Assembly: GCA_030267565.1 (NCBI GenBank)
Contig: BRXU01000036.1
Coordinates: 1,044,665 to 1,108,664, forward strand
Reading direction: 5' to 3'
From: Pleodorina starrii
Taxonomy: Eukaryota; Chlorophyta; Chlorophyceae; Chlamydomonadales; Volvocaceae
Length of the DNA: 64,000 nucleotides
A program made the translations under genes and the position numbers. Below the pieces are notes generated by a model. That model did no database searches. It saw nothing but the letters and a program-made list of their open reading frames with translations, and had not been told where the DNA came from. Below are positions 10,290 through 21,750 of this stretch, in pieces. Position 1 is the first letter of the stretch. Every line of letters begins with the position of its first letter.

Positions 10290-13200
10290 TTCTGCGCCCG
10301 TCTACGCCCTTCTACGCCCGTCTGTGCCGTATGCGCCCTTCTACGCCTTTCTGCGCCCTTCTACGCCCGTCTGTGCCCGTCTGCGCCCTTCCGCACCCTT
10401 CTGCGCAATTCTGCACCCTTCTGGGCCCTTCTGCGCCCTTCTGCGCCCGTCTGCGCCCGTCTGCGCCCGTCTGCACCCTTCTGAGCCCGTCTGCGCCCTT
10501 CTACGCCCTTCTGTGCCCTTCGGCGCCCGTCTGCGCCCCTCTGCATCCGTCTGCACCCTTCTACGCCCTTCTGCGCCCATCTGCGCCCGTCTGCACCCTT
10601 CTGCACCCTTCTGCGCCCGTCTGCACCCTTCTGCACCCTTCTGGGCCCTTCTGCGCCCTTCTGCGCCCGTCTGCGCCCGTCTGCGCCCTTCTGCACCCTT
10701 CTGCGCCCATCTGCACCCTTCTGCGCCCGTCTGCACCCTTCTGCACCCATCTGCGACCTTCTACGCCCGTCTACGCCCGTCTACGCCCATCTGCGCCCAT
10801 CTACGCCCTTCTGCGCCCGTCTGCGCCCGTCTGCACCCTTCTGCGCCCGTCTGTACCCGTCTGCGCCCGTCTGCGCCCGTCTGCACCCTTCTACACCCTT
10901 CTGCGCCCTTCTGCGCCCTTCTGCGCCTTTCTACACCCTTTTGGGCTCGTCTGCGCCCGTCTGCGCCCGTCTGCACCCTTCTGCGCCCGTCTGTACCCTT
11001 CTGTGCTCTTCTGCGCCCGTCTGCACCCTTCTACACCCTTCTATGCCTTTCTACGCCCTTCTGCGCCCATCTGCGCCCGTCTGCGCCCTTCTGGGCCCGT
11101 CTGCACCCTTCTACACCCTTCTGCGCCCGTATGCGTCTGTCTGCGCCCGTCTGCGCCCTTCTACACCCGTCTGCGCCCTTTTACGCCCGTCTGCACCCGT
11201 CTGCACCCTTCTACACCCATCTGCGCCCGTCTGCGCCCTTCTGCACCCTTCTGGGCCCGTCTGCGCCCTTCTACACCCTTCTGCGCCCGTCTGCACCCTT
11301 CTGCGCCCGTCTGCGCCCTTCTACGCCCGTCTGCGCCCTTTTACGCCCGTCTGCACCCGTCTGCACTCTTCTACGCCCTTCTGCGCCCTTCTGCGCTCTT
11401 CTGCGCCCGTCTGCACCCGTCTGCGCCCGTCTACGCCCGTCTGCGCCCGTCTGTGCCCTTCTACACCCTTTTGTGCCCTTCTGCGCCCGTCTGCACCCGT
11501 CTGCACCCGTCTGGGCCCGTCTGCGCCCGTCTGCACCCTTCTGCACCCTTCTGCACCCTTCTACACCCGTCTGCCCCCGTCTGCACCCTTCTACGCCCTT
11601 CTGCGCCGTTCTGCGCCCTTCTGCGCCTTTCTACACCCTTTTGGGCTCGTCTGCGCCCGTCTGCGCCCGTCTGCGCCCTTTTACGCCCGTCTGCACCCTT
11701 CTGCGCCCATCTGCGCCCGTCTGCGCCCGTCTGCGCCCGTCTGCGCCCGTCTGGGCCCGTCTGCGCCCTTCTACAACCTTCTGCGCCCGTCTTCGCCCTT
11801 CTGCACCCTTCTGCGCCCGTCTGCGCCCGTCTGCGCCCGTCTGCGCTCGTCTGCACCCTTCTATGCCCGTCTGCGCCCTTCTACGCCCGTCTGCGCCCGT
11901 CTGCACCCTTTTACGCCCTTCTGCGCCCTTCTGCACTCTTCTGCGCCCGTCTGCACCCGTCTGCGCCCGTCTGCGCCCGTCTGCGCCCGTCTGCGCCCTT
12001 CTACACCCTTTTGTGCCCTTCTGCGCCCGTCTGCACCCGTCTGCACCCGTCTGGGCCCGTCTGCGCCCGTCTGCACCCTTCTGCACCCTTCTGCGCCCAT
12101 CTGCGCCCGTCTGCGCCCGTCTGCACCCGTCTGCGCCCGTCTGCGCCCTTCTACGCCCATCTGCGCCCGTCTGCACCCTTCTGCGCCCATCTGCGCCCGT
12201 CTGCGCCCGTCTGTACTCGTCTGCTCCCGTCTGCGCCCGTCTGCACCCTTCTACGCCCATCTGCACACGTCTGCGCCCGTCTGCGCCCGTCTGCGCCCGT
12301 CTGCGCCCGTCTGCGCCCGTCTGCGCCTTTCTACACATTTTTGTGCCCTTCTGCGCCCGTCTGCACCCGTCTGCGCCCGTCTGCGCCCGACTGCGCCCGT
12401 CTGCACCCGGCTGCACCCTTCTACGCCCTTCTGCGCCCTCCTGCGCCCTTCTGCGCCTTTCTACACCCTTTTGGGCTCGTCTGCGCCCGTCTGCGCCCTT
12501 TTACACCCGTCTGCACCCTTCTGCGCCCATCTGCGCCCGTCTGCGCCCGTCTGCGCCCGTCTGCGCCCGTCTGGGCCCGTCGGCACCCTTCTGCACCCTT
12601 CTGCGCCCGTCTGCGCCCGTCTGCGCCCGTCTGCGCCCGTCTGCTTCCTTCTATGCCCGTCTGCGCCCTTCCACGCCCTTCTGCGCCCTTCTGTGCCCGT
12701 CTGCGACCTTCTACGCCCGTCTGCGCCCGTCTGCGCCCTTTTACGCCCGTCTGCACCCTTCTGCGCCCATCTGCGCCCGTCTGCGCCCGTCTGTGCCCGT
12801 CTGGGCCCGTCTGCGCCCATCTACAACCTTCTGCGCCCGTCTGCGCCCTTCTACACCCTTTTGTGCCCTTCTGCGCCCGTCTGCACCCATCTGCACCCGT
12901 CTGGGCCCGTCTGCGCCCGTCTGCACCCTTCTGCACCCTTCTGCGCCCATCTGCGCCCGTCTGCGCCCGTCTGCACCCGTCTGCGCCCGTCTGCGCCCTT
13001 CTACGCCCATCTGCGCCCGTCTGCACCCTTCTGCGCCCATCTGCGCCCGTCTGCGCCCGTCTGCACTCGTCTGCTCCCGTCTGCGCCCGTCTGCACCCTT
13101 CTACGCCCATCTGCGGCCGTCTGCACCCGTCTGCGCCCGTCTGCGCCCGTCTGCGCCCGTCTGCGCCTTTCTACACCCTTTTGTGCCCTTCTGCGCCCAT

Positions 13201-13810
13201 CTGCGCCCGTCTGCGCCCGACTGCGCCCGTCTGCACCCGTCTGCACCCTTCTACGCCCTTCTGCGCCCTCCTGCGCCCTTCTGCGCCTTTCTACACCCTT
13301 TTGGGCTCGTCTGCGCCCGTCTGCGCCCTTTTACGCCCGTCTGCACCCTTCTGCGCCCATCTGCGCCCGTCTGCGCCCGTCTGCGCCCGTCTGCGCCCGT
13401 CTGGGCCCGTCGGCGCCCTTCTGCACCCTTCTGCGCCCGTCTGCGCCCGTCTGCGCCCGTCTGCGCCCGTCTGCTTCCTTCTATGCCCGTCTGCGCAGTT
13501 CTACGCCCTTCTGCGCCCTTCTGTGCCCGTCTGCGACCTTCTACGCCCGTCTGCGCCCGTCTGCACCCTTTTACGCCCGTCTGCACCCTTCTGCGCCCAT
13601 CTGCGCCCGTCTGCGCCCGTCTGCGCCCGTCTGGGCCCGTCTGCGCCCTTCTACAACCTTCTGCGCCCGTCTGCGCCCTTCTGCACCCTTCTGCGCCCGT
13701 CTGCGCCCGTCTGCGCCCGTCTGCGCCCGTCTGCGCCCGTCTGCGCCCGTCTGCTTCCTTCTATGCCCGTCTGCGCCCTTCTACGCCCTTCTGCGCCCTT
13801 CTGTGCCCGT

Positions 13811-16180
13811 CTGCGACCTTCTACGCCCGTCTGCGCCCGTCTGCGCCCTTCTACGCCCTTCTGCGCCCGTCTGCGCCCTTCTGCGCCCGTCTGCACCCGT
13901 CTGCGCCCGTCTGCGCCCGTCTGCGCCCTTCTACACCCTTTTGTGCCCTTCTGCGCCCGTCTGCACCCGTCTGCGCCCGTCTGCGCCCGTCTGCGCCCGT
14001 CTGCACCCTTCTGCACCCGTCTGCACCCTTCTATGCCCGTCTGCACCCGTCTGCACCCTTCTACGCCCTTCTGCGCCCTTCTGCGCCCTTCTGCGCCTTT
14101 CTACACCCTTTTGGGCTCGTCTGCGCCCGTCTGCACTCGTCTGCGCCCTTTTACGCCCGTCTGCACCCTTCTGCGCCCATCTGCGCCCGTCTGCGCCCGT
14201 CTGGGCCCGTCTACGCCCTTCTACAACCTTCTGCACCCGTCTGCGCCCGTCTGCACCCTTATATGCCCGTCTGCGCCCTTCTACGCCCGTCTGCACCCGT
14301 TTGCGCCCTTCTACGCCCGTCTGCGCCCGTCTGCGCCCTTCTGCGCCCGTCTGCACCCTTCTGCACCCGTCTGCACCCTTCTACGCCCGTCTGCACCCGT
14401 CTGCACCCTTCTACGCCCTTCTGCGCCCTTCTGCGCCCTTCTGCGCCTTTCTACACCATTTTGGGCTCGTCTGCGCCCGTCTGCACTCGTCTGCGCCCTT
14501 TTACGCCCGTCTGCGCCCTTCTGCGCCCTTCTGCGCCCTTCTGCGCCTTTCTACACCCTTTTGGGCTCGTCTGCGCCCGTCTGCACTCGTCTGCGCCCTT
14601 TTACGCCCGTCTGCACCCTTCTGCGCCCATCTGCGCCCGTCTGCGCCCGTCTGGGCCCGTCTGCGACCTTCTACGCCCGTCTGCGCCCGTCTGCGCCCTT
14701 CTACGCCCTTCTGCGCCCGTCTGCGCCCTTCTGCGCCCGTCTGCACCCGTCTGCGCCCGTCTGCGCCCGTCTGCGCCCTTCTACACCCTTTTGTGCCCTT
14801 CTGCGCCCGTCTGCACCCGTCTGCGCCCGTCTGCGCCCGTCTGCGCCCGTCTGCGCCCGTCTGCACCCTTCTGCACCCGTCTGCACCCTTCTATGCCCGT
14901 CTGCACCCGTCTGCACCCTTCTACGCCCTTCTGCGCCCTTCTGCGCCCTTCTGCGCCTTTCTACACCCTTTTGGGCTCGTCTGCGCCCGTCTGCACTCGT
15001 CTGCGCCCTTTTACGCCCGTCTGCACCCTTCTGCGCCCATCTGCGCCCGTCTGCGCCCGTCTGGGCCCGTCTACGCCCTTCTACAACCTTCTGCACCCGT
15101 CTGCGCCCGTCTGCACCCTTATATGCCCGTCTGCGCCCTTCTACGCCCGTCTGCACCCGTTTGCGCCCTTCTACGCCCGTCTGCGCCCGTCTGCGCCCTT
15201 CTGCGCCCGTCTGCACCCTTCTGCACCCGTCTGCACCCTTCTACGCCCGTCTGCACCCGTCTGCACCCTTCTACGCCCTTCTGCGCCCTTCTGCGCCCTT
15301 CTGCGCCTTTCTACACCATTTTGGGCTCGTCTGCGCCCGTCTGCACTCGTCTGCGCCCTTTTACGCCCGTCTGCGCCCTTCTGCGCCCTTCTGCGCCCTT
15401 CTGCGCCTTTCTACACCCTTTTGGGCTCGTCTGCGCCCGTCTGCACTCGTCTGCGCCCTTTTACGCCCGTCTGCACCCTTCTGCGCCCATCTGCGCCCGT
15501 CTGCGCCCGTCTGGGCCCGTCTGCGACCTTCTACGCCCGTCTGCGCCCGTCTGCGCCCTTCTACGCCCTTCTGCGCCCGTCTGCGCCCTTCTGCGCCCGT
15601 CTGCACCCGTCTGCGCCCGTCTGCGCCCGTCTGCGCCCTTCTACACCCTTTTGTGCCCTTCTGCGCCCGTCTGCACCCGTCTGCGCCCGTCTGCGCCCGT
15701 CTGCGCCCGTCTGCACCCTTCTGCACCCGTCTGCACCCTTCTATGCCCGTCTGCACCCGTCTGCACCCTTCTACGCCCTTCTGCGCCCTTCTGCGCCCTT
15801 CTGCGCCTTTCTACACCCTTTTGGGCTCGTCTGCGCCCGTCTGCACTCGTCTGCGCCCTTTTACGCCCGTCTGCACCCTTCTGCGCCCATCTGCGCCCGT
15901 CTGCGCCCGTCTGGGCCCGTCTACGCCCTTCTACAACCTTCTGCGCCCGTCTGCGCCCGTCTGCACCCTTATATGCCCGTCTGCGCCCTTCTACGCCCGT
16001 CTGCACCCGTTTGCGCCCTTCTACGCCCGTCTGCGCCCGTCTGCGCCCTTCTGCGCCCGTCTGCACCCTTCTGCACCCGTCTGCACCCTTCTACGCCCGT
16101 CTGCACCCGTCTGCACCCTTCTACGCCCTTCTGCGCCCTTCTGCGCCCTTCTGCGCCTTTCTACACCATTTTGGGCTCGT
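13811..16180. repeat. Three tandem higher-order units of 850-860 bp
   Basis: Landmarks repeat in the same order three times. CTGCGACCTT occurs at 13811, 14661 and 15521. CTATGCCCGT occurs at 14031, 14891 and 15741. ATATGCCCGT occurs at 14261, 15121 and 15971. The rare CTACACCATT occurs at 14451, 15311 and 16161. The alternation between 850 and 860 is one decamer gained or lost, for example four versus three CTGCGCCCGT units near 14820. Confidence 0.85.
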
Positions 16181-17330
16181 CTGCGCCCGTCTGCGCCCGT
16201 CTGCGCCCGTCTGGGCCCGTCTACACCCTTCTACAACCTTCTGCGCCCGTCTGCGCCCGTCTGCACCCTTATATGCCCGTCTGCGCCCTTCTACGCCCGT
16301 CTGCACCCGTCTGCGCCCTTCTACACCCTTCTGCGCCCTTCTGCGCCCTTCTGCGCCCGTCTGCACCCGTCTGCGCCCGTCTGCGCCCGTCTGCGCCCGT
16401 CTGCACCCTTCTGCACCCTTCTGCGCCCATCTGCACCCGTCTGCGCCCGTCTGCACCCGTCTGCGCCCGTCTGCACCCTTCTTCGCCCATCTGCGCCCGT
16501 CTGCACCCTTCTGCGCCCATCTGCGCCCGTCTGCGCCCGTCTGCGCTCGTCTGCGCCCGTCTGCGCCCGTCTGCGCCCTTCTACGCCCTTCTGCGCCCGT
16601 CTGCACCCGTCTGCGCCCGTCTGCACCCTTCTGCGCCCGTCTGCACCCTTCTACGCCCTTCTGCGCCCGTCTGCACCCGTCTGCACCCGTCTGCACCCCC
16701 CTACGCCCTTCTGCGCCCTTCTGCGCTCTTCTGCGCCCTTCTACACACTTTTGGGCTCGTCTGCGCCCGTCTGCGCCCTTTTACGCCCGTCTGCACCCTT
16801 CTGCACCCATCTGCGCCCGTCTGCGCCCGTCTGCGCCCGTCTGCGCCCGTCTGCGCTCTTCTACACCTATCTGCGCCCGTCTGCGCCCTTCTGCACCCTT
16901 CTGGGCCCGTCTGCACCCTTCTACAACCTTCTGCGCCCGTCTGCGCCCGTCTGCGCCCGTCTGCGCTCGTCTGCACCCTTCTATGCCCGTCTGCGCCCTT
17001 CTACGCCCTTCTGGGCCCGTCTGCGCCCTTCTACAACCTTCTGCGCCCGTCTGCGCCCGTCTGCGCCCGTCTGCGCTCGTCTGCACCCTTCTATGCCCGT
17101 CTGCGCCCTTCTACGCCCTTCTGCGCCCGTCTGCGCCCGTCTGCGACCTTCTACGCCCTTCTGCGCCCTTCTGCGCCCGTCTGCGACCTTCTACGCCCGT
17201 CTGAGCCCGTCTGCGCCCTTCTACGCCCTTCTGCGCCCTTCTGCGCCCGTCTGCACCCGTCTGCACCCGTCTGCGCCCGTCTGCGCCCTTCTACACCCTT
17301 TTGTGCCCTTCTGCGCCCGTCTGCACCCGT

Positions 17331-19500
17331 CTGCACCCGTCTGCGCCCGTCTGGGCCCGTCTGCACCCGCCTGCACCCTTCTGCGCCCATCTGCACCCTT
17401 CTACGCCCGTCTGCACCCGTCTGCACCCTTCTACGCCCTTCTGCGCCCTTCTGCGCCTTTCTACACCCTTTTGGGCTCGTCTGCGCCCGTCTGCGCCCTT
17501 TTGCGCCCGTCTGCACCCTTCTGCGCCCATCTGCGCCCATCTGCGCCCGTCTGCGCCCGTCTGCGCCCGTCTGCGCCCGTCTGCACCCTTCTGTGCCCGT
17601 CTGCACCCTTCTACGCCCTTCTGCGCCCGTCTGCACCCGTCTGCACCCGTCTGCACCCCCCTACGCCCTTCTGCGCCCTTCTGCGCTCTTCTGCGCCCTT
17701 CTGCGCCTTTCTACACCCTTTTGGGCTCGTCTGCGCCCGTCTTCGCCCTTTTGCGCCCGTCTGCACCCTTCTGCGCCTTTCTACACCCTTTTGGGCTCGT
17801 CTGCGCCCGTCTGCGCCCTTTTACGCCCGTCTGCACCATTCTGCGCCCATCTGCGCCCGTCTGCGCCCGTCTGCGCCCGTCTGCGCCCGTCTGCACCCGT
17901 CTGCACCCTTCTACGCCCTTCTGCGCCCTTCTGCGCCCTTCTGCGCCTTTCTACACCCTTTTGGGCTCGTCTGCGCCCGTCTGCACTCGTCTACGCCCTT
18001 TTACGCCCGTCTGCACCCTTCTGCGCCCATCTGCGCCCGTCTGCGCCCGTCTGCGCCCGTCTGGGCCCGTCTACACCCTTCTACAACCTTCTGCGCCCGT
18101 CTGCGCCCGTCTGCACCCTTATATGCCCGTCTGCGCCCTTCTACGCCCGTCTGCACCCGTCTGCACCCTTCTACACCCTTCTGCGCCCTTCTGCGCCCTT
18201 CTGCGCCCGTCTGCACCCGTCTGCGCCCGTCTGCGCCCGTCTGCGCCCGTCTGCACCCTTCTGCACCCTTCTGCGCCCATCTGCACCCGTCTGCGCCCGT
18301 CTGCACCCGTCTGCGCCCGTCTGCACCCTTCTTCGCCCATCTGCGCCCGTCTGCACCCTTCTGCGCCCATCTGCGCCCGTCTGCGCCCGTCTGCGCTCGT
18401 CTGCGCCCGTCTGCACTCGTCTGCACCCGTCTGCGCCCGTCTGGGCCCGTCTGCACCCGCCTGCACCCTTCTGCGCCCATCTGCACCCTTCTACGCCCGT
18501 CTGCACCCGTCTGCACCCTTCTACGCCCTTCTGCGCCCTTCTGCGCCTTTCTACACCCTTTTGGGCTCGTCTGCGCCCGTCTGCGCCCTTTTGCGCCCGT
18601 CTGCACCCTTCTGCGCCCATCTGCGCCCATCTGCGCCCGTCTGCGCCCGTCTGCGCCCGTCTGCGCCCGTCTGCACCCTTCTGCGCCCGTCTGCACCCTT
18701 CTACGCCCTTCTGCGCCCGTCTGCACCCGTCTGCACCCGTCTGCACCCCCCTACGCCCTTCTGCGCCCTTCTGCGCTCTTCTGCGCCCTTCTGCGCCTTT
18801 CTACACCCTTTTGGGCTCGTCTGCGCCCGTCTTCGCCCTTTTGCGCCCGTCTGCACCCTTCTGCGCCTTTCTACACCCTTTTGGGCTCGTCTGCGCCCGT
18901 CTGCGCCCTTTTACGCCCGTCTGCACCATTCTGCGCCCATCTGCGCCCGTCTGCGCCCGTCTGCGCCCGTCTGCGCCCGTCTGCACCCGTCTGCACCCTT
19001 CTACGCCCTTCTGCGCCCTTCTGCGCCCTTCTGCGCCTTTCTACACCCTTTTGGGCTCGTCTGCGCCCGTCTGCACTCGTCTACGCCCTTTTACGCCCGT
19101 CTGCACCCTTCTGCGCCCATCTGCGCCCGTCTGCGCCCGTCTGCGCCCGTCTGGGCCCGTCTACACCCTTCTACAACCTTCTGCGCCCGTCTGCGCCCGT
19201 CTGCACCCTTATATGCCCGTCTGCGCCCTTCTACGCCCGTCTGCACCCGTCTGCACCCTTCTACACCCTTCTGCGCCCTTCTGCGCCCTTCTGCGCCCGT
19301 CTGCACCCGTCTGCGCCCGTCTGCGCCCGTCTGCGCCCGTCTGCACCCTTCTGCACCCTTCTGCGCCCATCTGCACCCGTCTGCGCCCGTCTGCACCCGT
19401 CTGCGCCCGTCTGCACCCTTCTTCGCCCATCTGCGCCCGTCTGCACCCTTCTGCGCCCATCTGCGCCCGTCTGCGCCCGTCTGCGCTCGTCTGCGCCCGT
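17331..19500. repeat. Tandem duplication of ~1,090 bp
   Basis: Variant order at about 17331-18410 is repeated at about 18421-19500. The rare unit CTTCGCCCTT lies at 17741 and 18831, and CTGCACCCGC lies at 17361 and 18451, each pair 1090 bp apart. The match fades at 18411 versus 19501. Confidence 0.82.
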
Positions 19501-21750
19501 CTGCGCCCGTCTGCGCCCGTCTGCGCCCTTCTACGCCCTTCTGCGCCCGTCTGCACCCGTCTGCGCCCGTCTGCACCCTTCTGCGCCCGTCTGCACCCTT
19601 CTACGCCCTTCTGCGCCCGTCTGCACCCGTGTGCACCCGTCTGCACCCCCCTACGCCCTTCTGCGCCCTTCTGCGCTCTTCTGCGCCCTTCTACACACTT
19701 TTGGGCTCGTCTGCGCCCGTCTGCGCCCTTTTACGCCCGTCTGCACCCTTCTGCACCCATCTGCGCCCGTCTGCGCCCGTCTGCGCCCGTCTGCGCCCGT
19801 CTGCGCCCGTCTGCGCCCGTCTGCGCTCTTCTACACCTATCTGCGCCCGTCTGCGCCCTTCTGCACCCTTCTGGGCCCGTCTGCGCCCTTCTACAACCTT
19901 CTGCGCCCGTCTGCGCCCGTCTGCGCCCGTCTGCGCCCGTCTGCGCTCGTCTGCACCCTTCTATGCCCGTCTGCGCCCTTCTACGCCCTTCTGGGCCCGT
20001 CTGCGCCCTTCTACAACCTTCTGCGCCCGTCTGCGCCCGTCTGCGCCCGTCTGCGCTCGTCTGCACCCTTCTATGCCCGTCTGCGCCCTTCTACGCCCTT
20101 CTGCGCCCGTCTGCGCCCGTCTGCGACCTTCTACGCCCTTCTGCGCCCTTCTGCGCCCGTCTGCGACCTTCTACGCCCGTGTGAGCCCGTCTGCGCCCTT
20201 CTACGCCCTTCTGCGCCCTTCTGCGCCCTTCTGCGCCCGTCTGCACCCGTCTGCACCCGTCTGCGCCCGTCTGCGCCCTTCTACACCCTTTTGTGCCCTT
20301 CTGCGCCCGTCTGCACCCGTCTGCACCCGTCTGCGCCCGTCTGCGCCCGTCTGGGCCCGTCTGCACCCGCCTGCACCCTTCTGCGCCCATCTGCACCCTT
20401 CTACGCCCGTCTGCACCCGTCTGCACCCTTCTACGCCCTTCTGCGCCCTTCTGCGCCTTTCTACACCCTTTTGGGCTCGTCTGCGCCCGTCTGCGCCCTT
20501 TTGCGCCCGTCTGCACCCTTCTGCGCCCATCTGCGCCCATCTGCGCCCGTCTGCACCCTTCTGCACCCTTCTGCGCCCATCTGCACCCGTCTGCGCCCGT
20601 CTGCACCCGTCTGCGCCCGTCTGCACCCTTCTTCGCCCATCTGCGCCCGTCTGCACCCTTCTGCGCCCATCTGCGCCCGTCTGCGCCCGTCTGCGCTCGT
20701 CTGCGCCCGTCTGCGCCCGTCTGCGCCCTTCTACGCCCTTCTGCGCCCGTCTGCACCCGTCTGCGCCCGTCTGCACCCTTCTGCGCCCGTCTGCACCCTT
20801 CTACGCCCTTCTGCGCCCGTCTGCACCCGTGTGCACCCGTCTGCACCCCCCTACGCCCTTCTGCGCCCTTCTGCGCTCTTCTGCGCCCTTCTACACACTT
20901 TTGGGCTCGTCTGCGCCCGTCTGCGCCCTTTTACGCCCGTCTGCACCCTTCTGCACCCATCTGCGCCCGTCTGCGCCCGTCTGCGCCCGTCTGCGCCCGT
21001 CTGCGCCCGTCTGCGCCCGTCTGCGCTCTTCTACACCTATCTGCGCCCGTCTGCACCCTTCTGCACCCTTCTGGGCCCGTCTGCGCCCTTCTACAACCTT
21101 CTGCGCCCGTCTGCGCCCGTCTGCGCCCGTCTGCGCCCGTCTGCGCTCGTCTGCACCCTTCTATGCCCGTCTGCGCCCTTCTACGCCCTTCTGGGCCCGT
21201 CTGCGCCCTTCTACAACCTTCTGCGCCCGTCTGCGCCCGTCTGCGCCCGTCTGCGCTCGTCTGCACCCTTCTATGCCCGTCTGCGCCCTTCTACGCCCTT
21301 CTGCGCCCGTCTGCGCCCGTCTGCGACCTTCTACGCCCTTCTGCGCCCTTCTGCGCCCGTCTGCGACCTTCTACGCCCGTCTGAGCCCGTCTGCGCCCTT
21401 CTACGCCCTTCTGCGCCCTTCTGCGCCCTTCTGCGCCCGTCTGCACCCGTCTGCACCCGTCTGCGCCCGTCTGCGCCCTTCTACACCCTTTTGTGCCCTT
21501 CTGCGCCCGTCTGCACCCGTCTGCACCCGTCTGCGCCCGTCTGCGCCCGTCTGGGCCCGTCTGCACCCGCCTGCACCCTTCTGCGCCCATCTGCACCCTT
21601 CTACGCCCGTCTGCACCCGTCTGCACCCTTCTACGCCCTTCTGCGCCCTTCTGCGCCTTTCTACACCCTTTTGGGCTCGTCTGCGCCCGTCTGCGCCCTT
21701 TTGCGCCCGTCTGCACCCTTCTGCGCCCATCTGCGCCCATCTGCGCCCGT
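19340..21750. repeat. Tandem duplication of ~1,200 bp
   Basis: CTACACACTT at 19691 and 20891 and the very rare GTGCACCCGT at 19631 and 20831 show a 1200-bp offset, rising to 1210 at the left edge because of one extra decamer. The copies are about 19340-20550 and 20550-21750. This overlaps the 1090-bp duplication to its left, so the duplications are nested. Confidence 0.82.

Larger units (their letters stand above)
1027..10920. repeat. Left higher-order domain of block A
   Basis: This part of block A is rich in CGCCCTTCTG and CTTCTACG units and carries a recurrent landmark: CCCTTCGGCG followed two units later by a unit containing GCATCCGTC. Examples are at 2881, 3241, 3781, 4681, 5780, 6140, 7560, 8610, 9430 and 10519. 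The landmark typical of the rest of the window (CGCCTTTCTA, CACCCTTTTG, GGCTCGTCTG in succession) is absent here and first appears at about 10924. The boundary near 10.9 kb therefore separates two families of higher-order repeat within the same decamer satellite. Confidence 0.7.

Noticed and set aside
6757..20184. 4,475-codon plus-strand open frame (and 8306-22546, 53639-63547 and many others)
   Set aside because: They consist only of the decamer translation. Frames of the same strand overlap for kilobases with the same peptide content, and starts and stops fall at random repeat variants.
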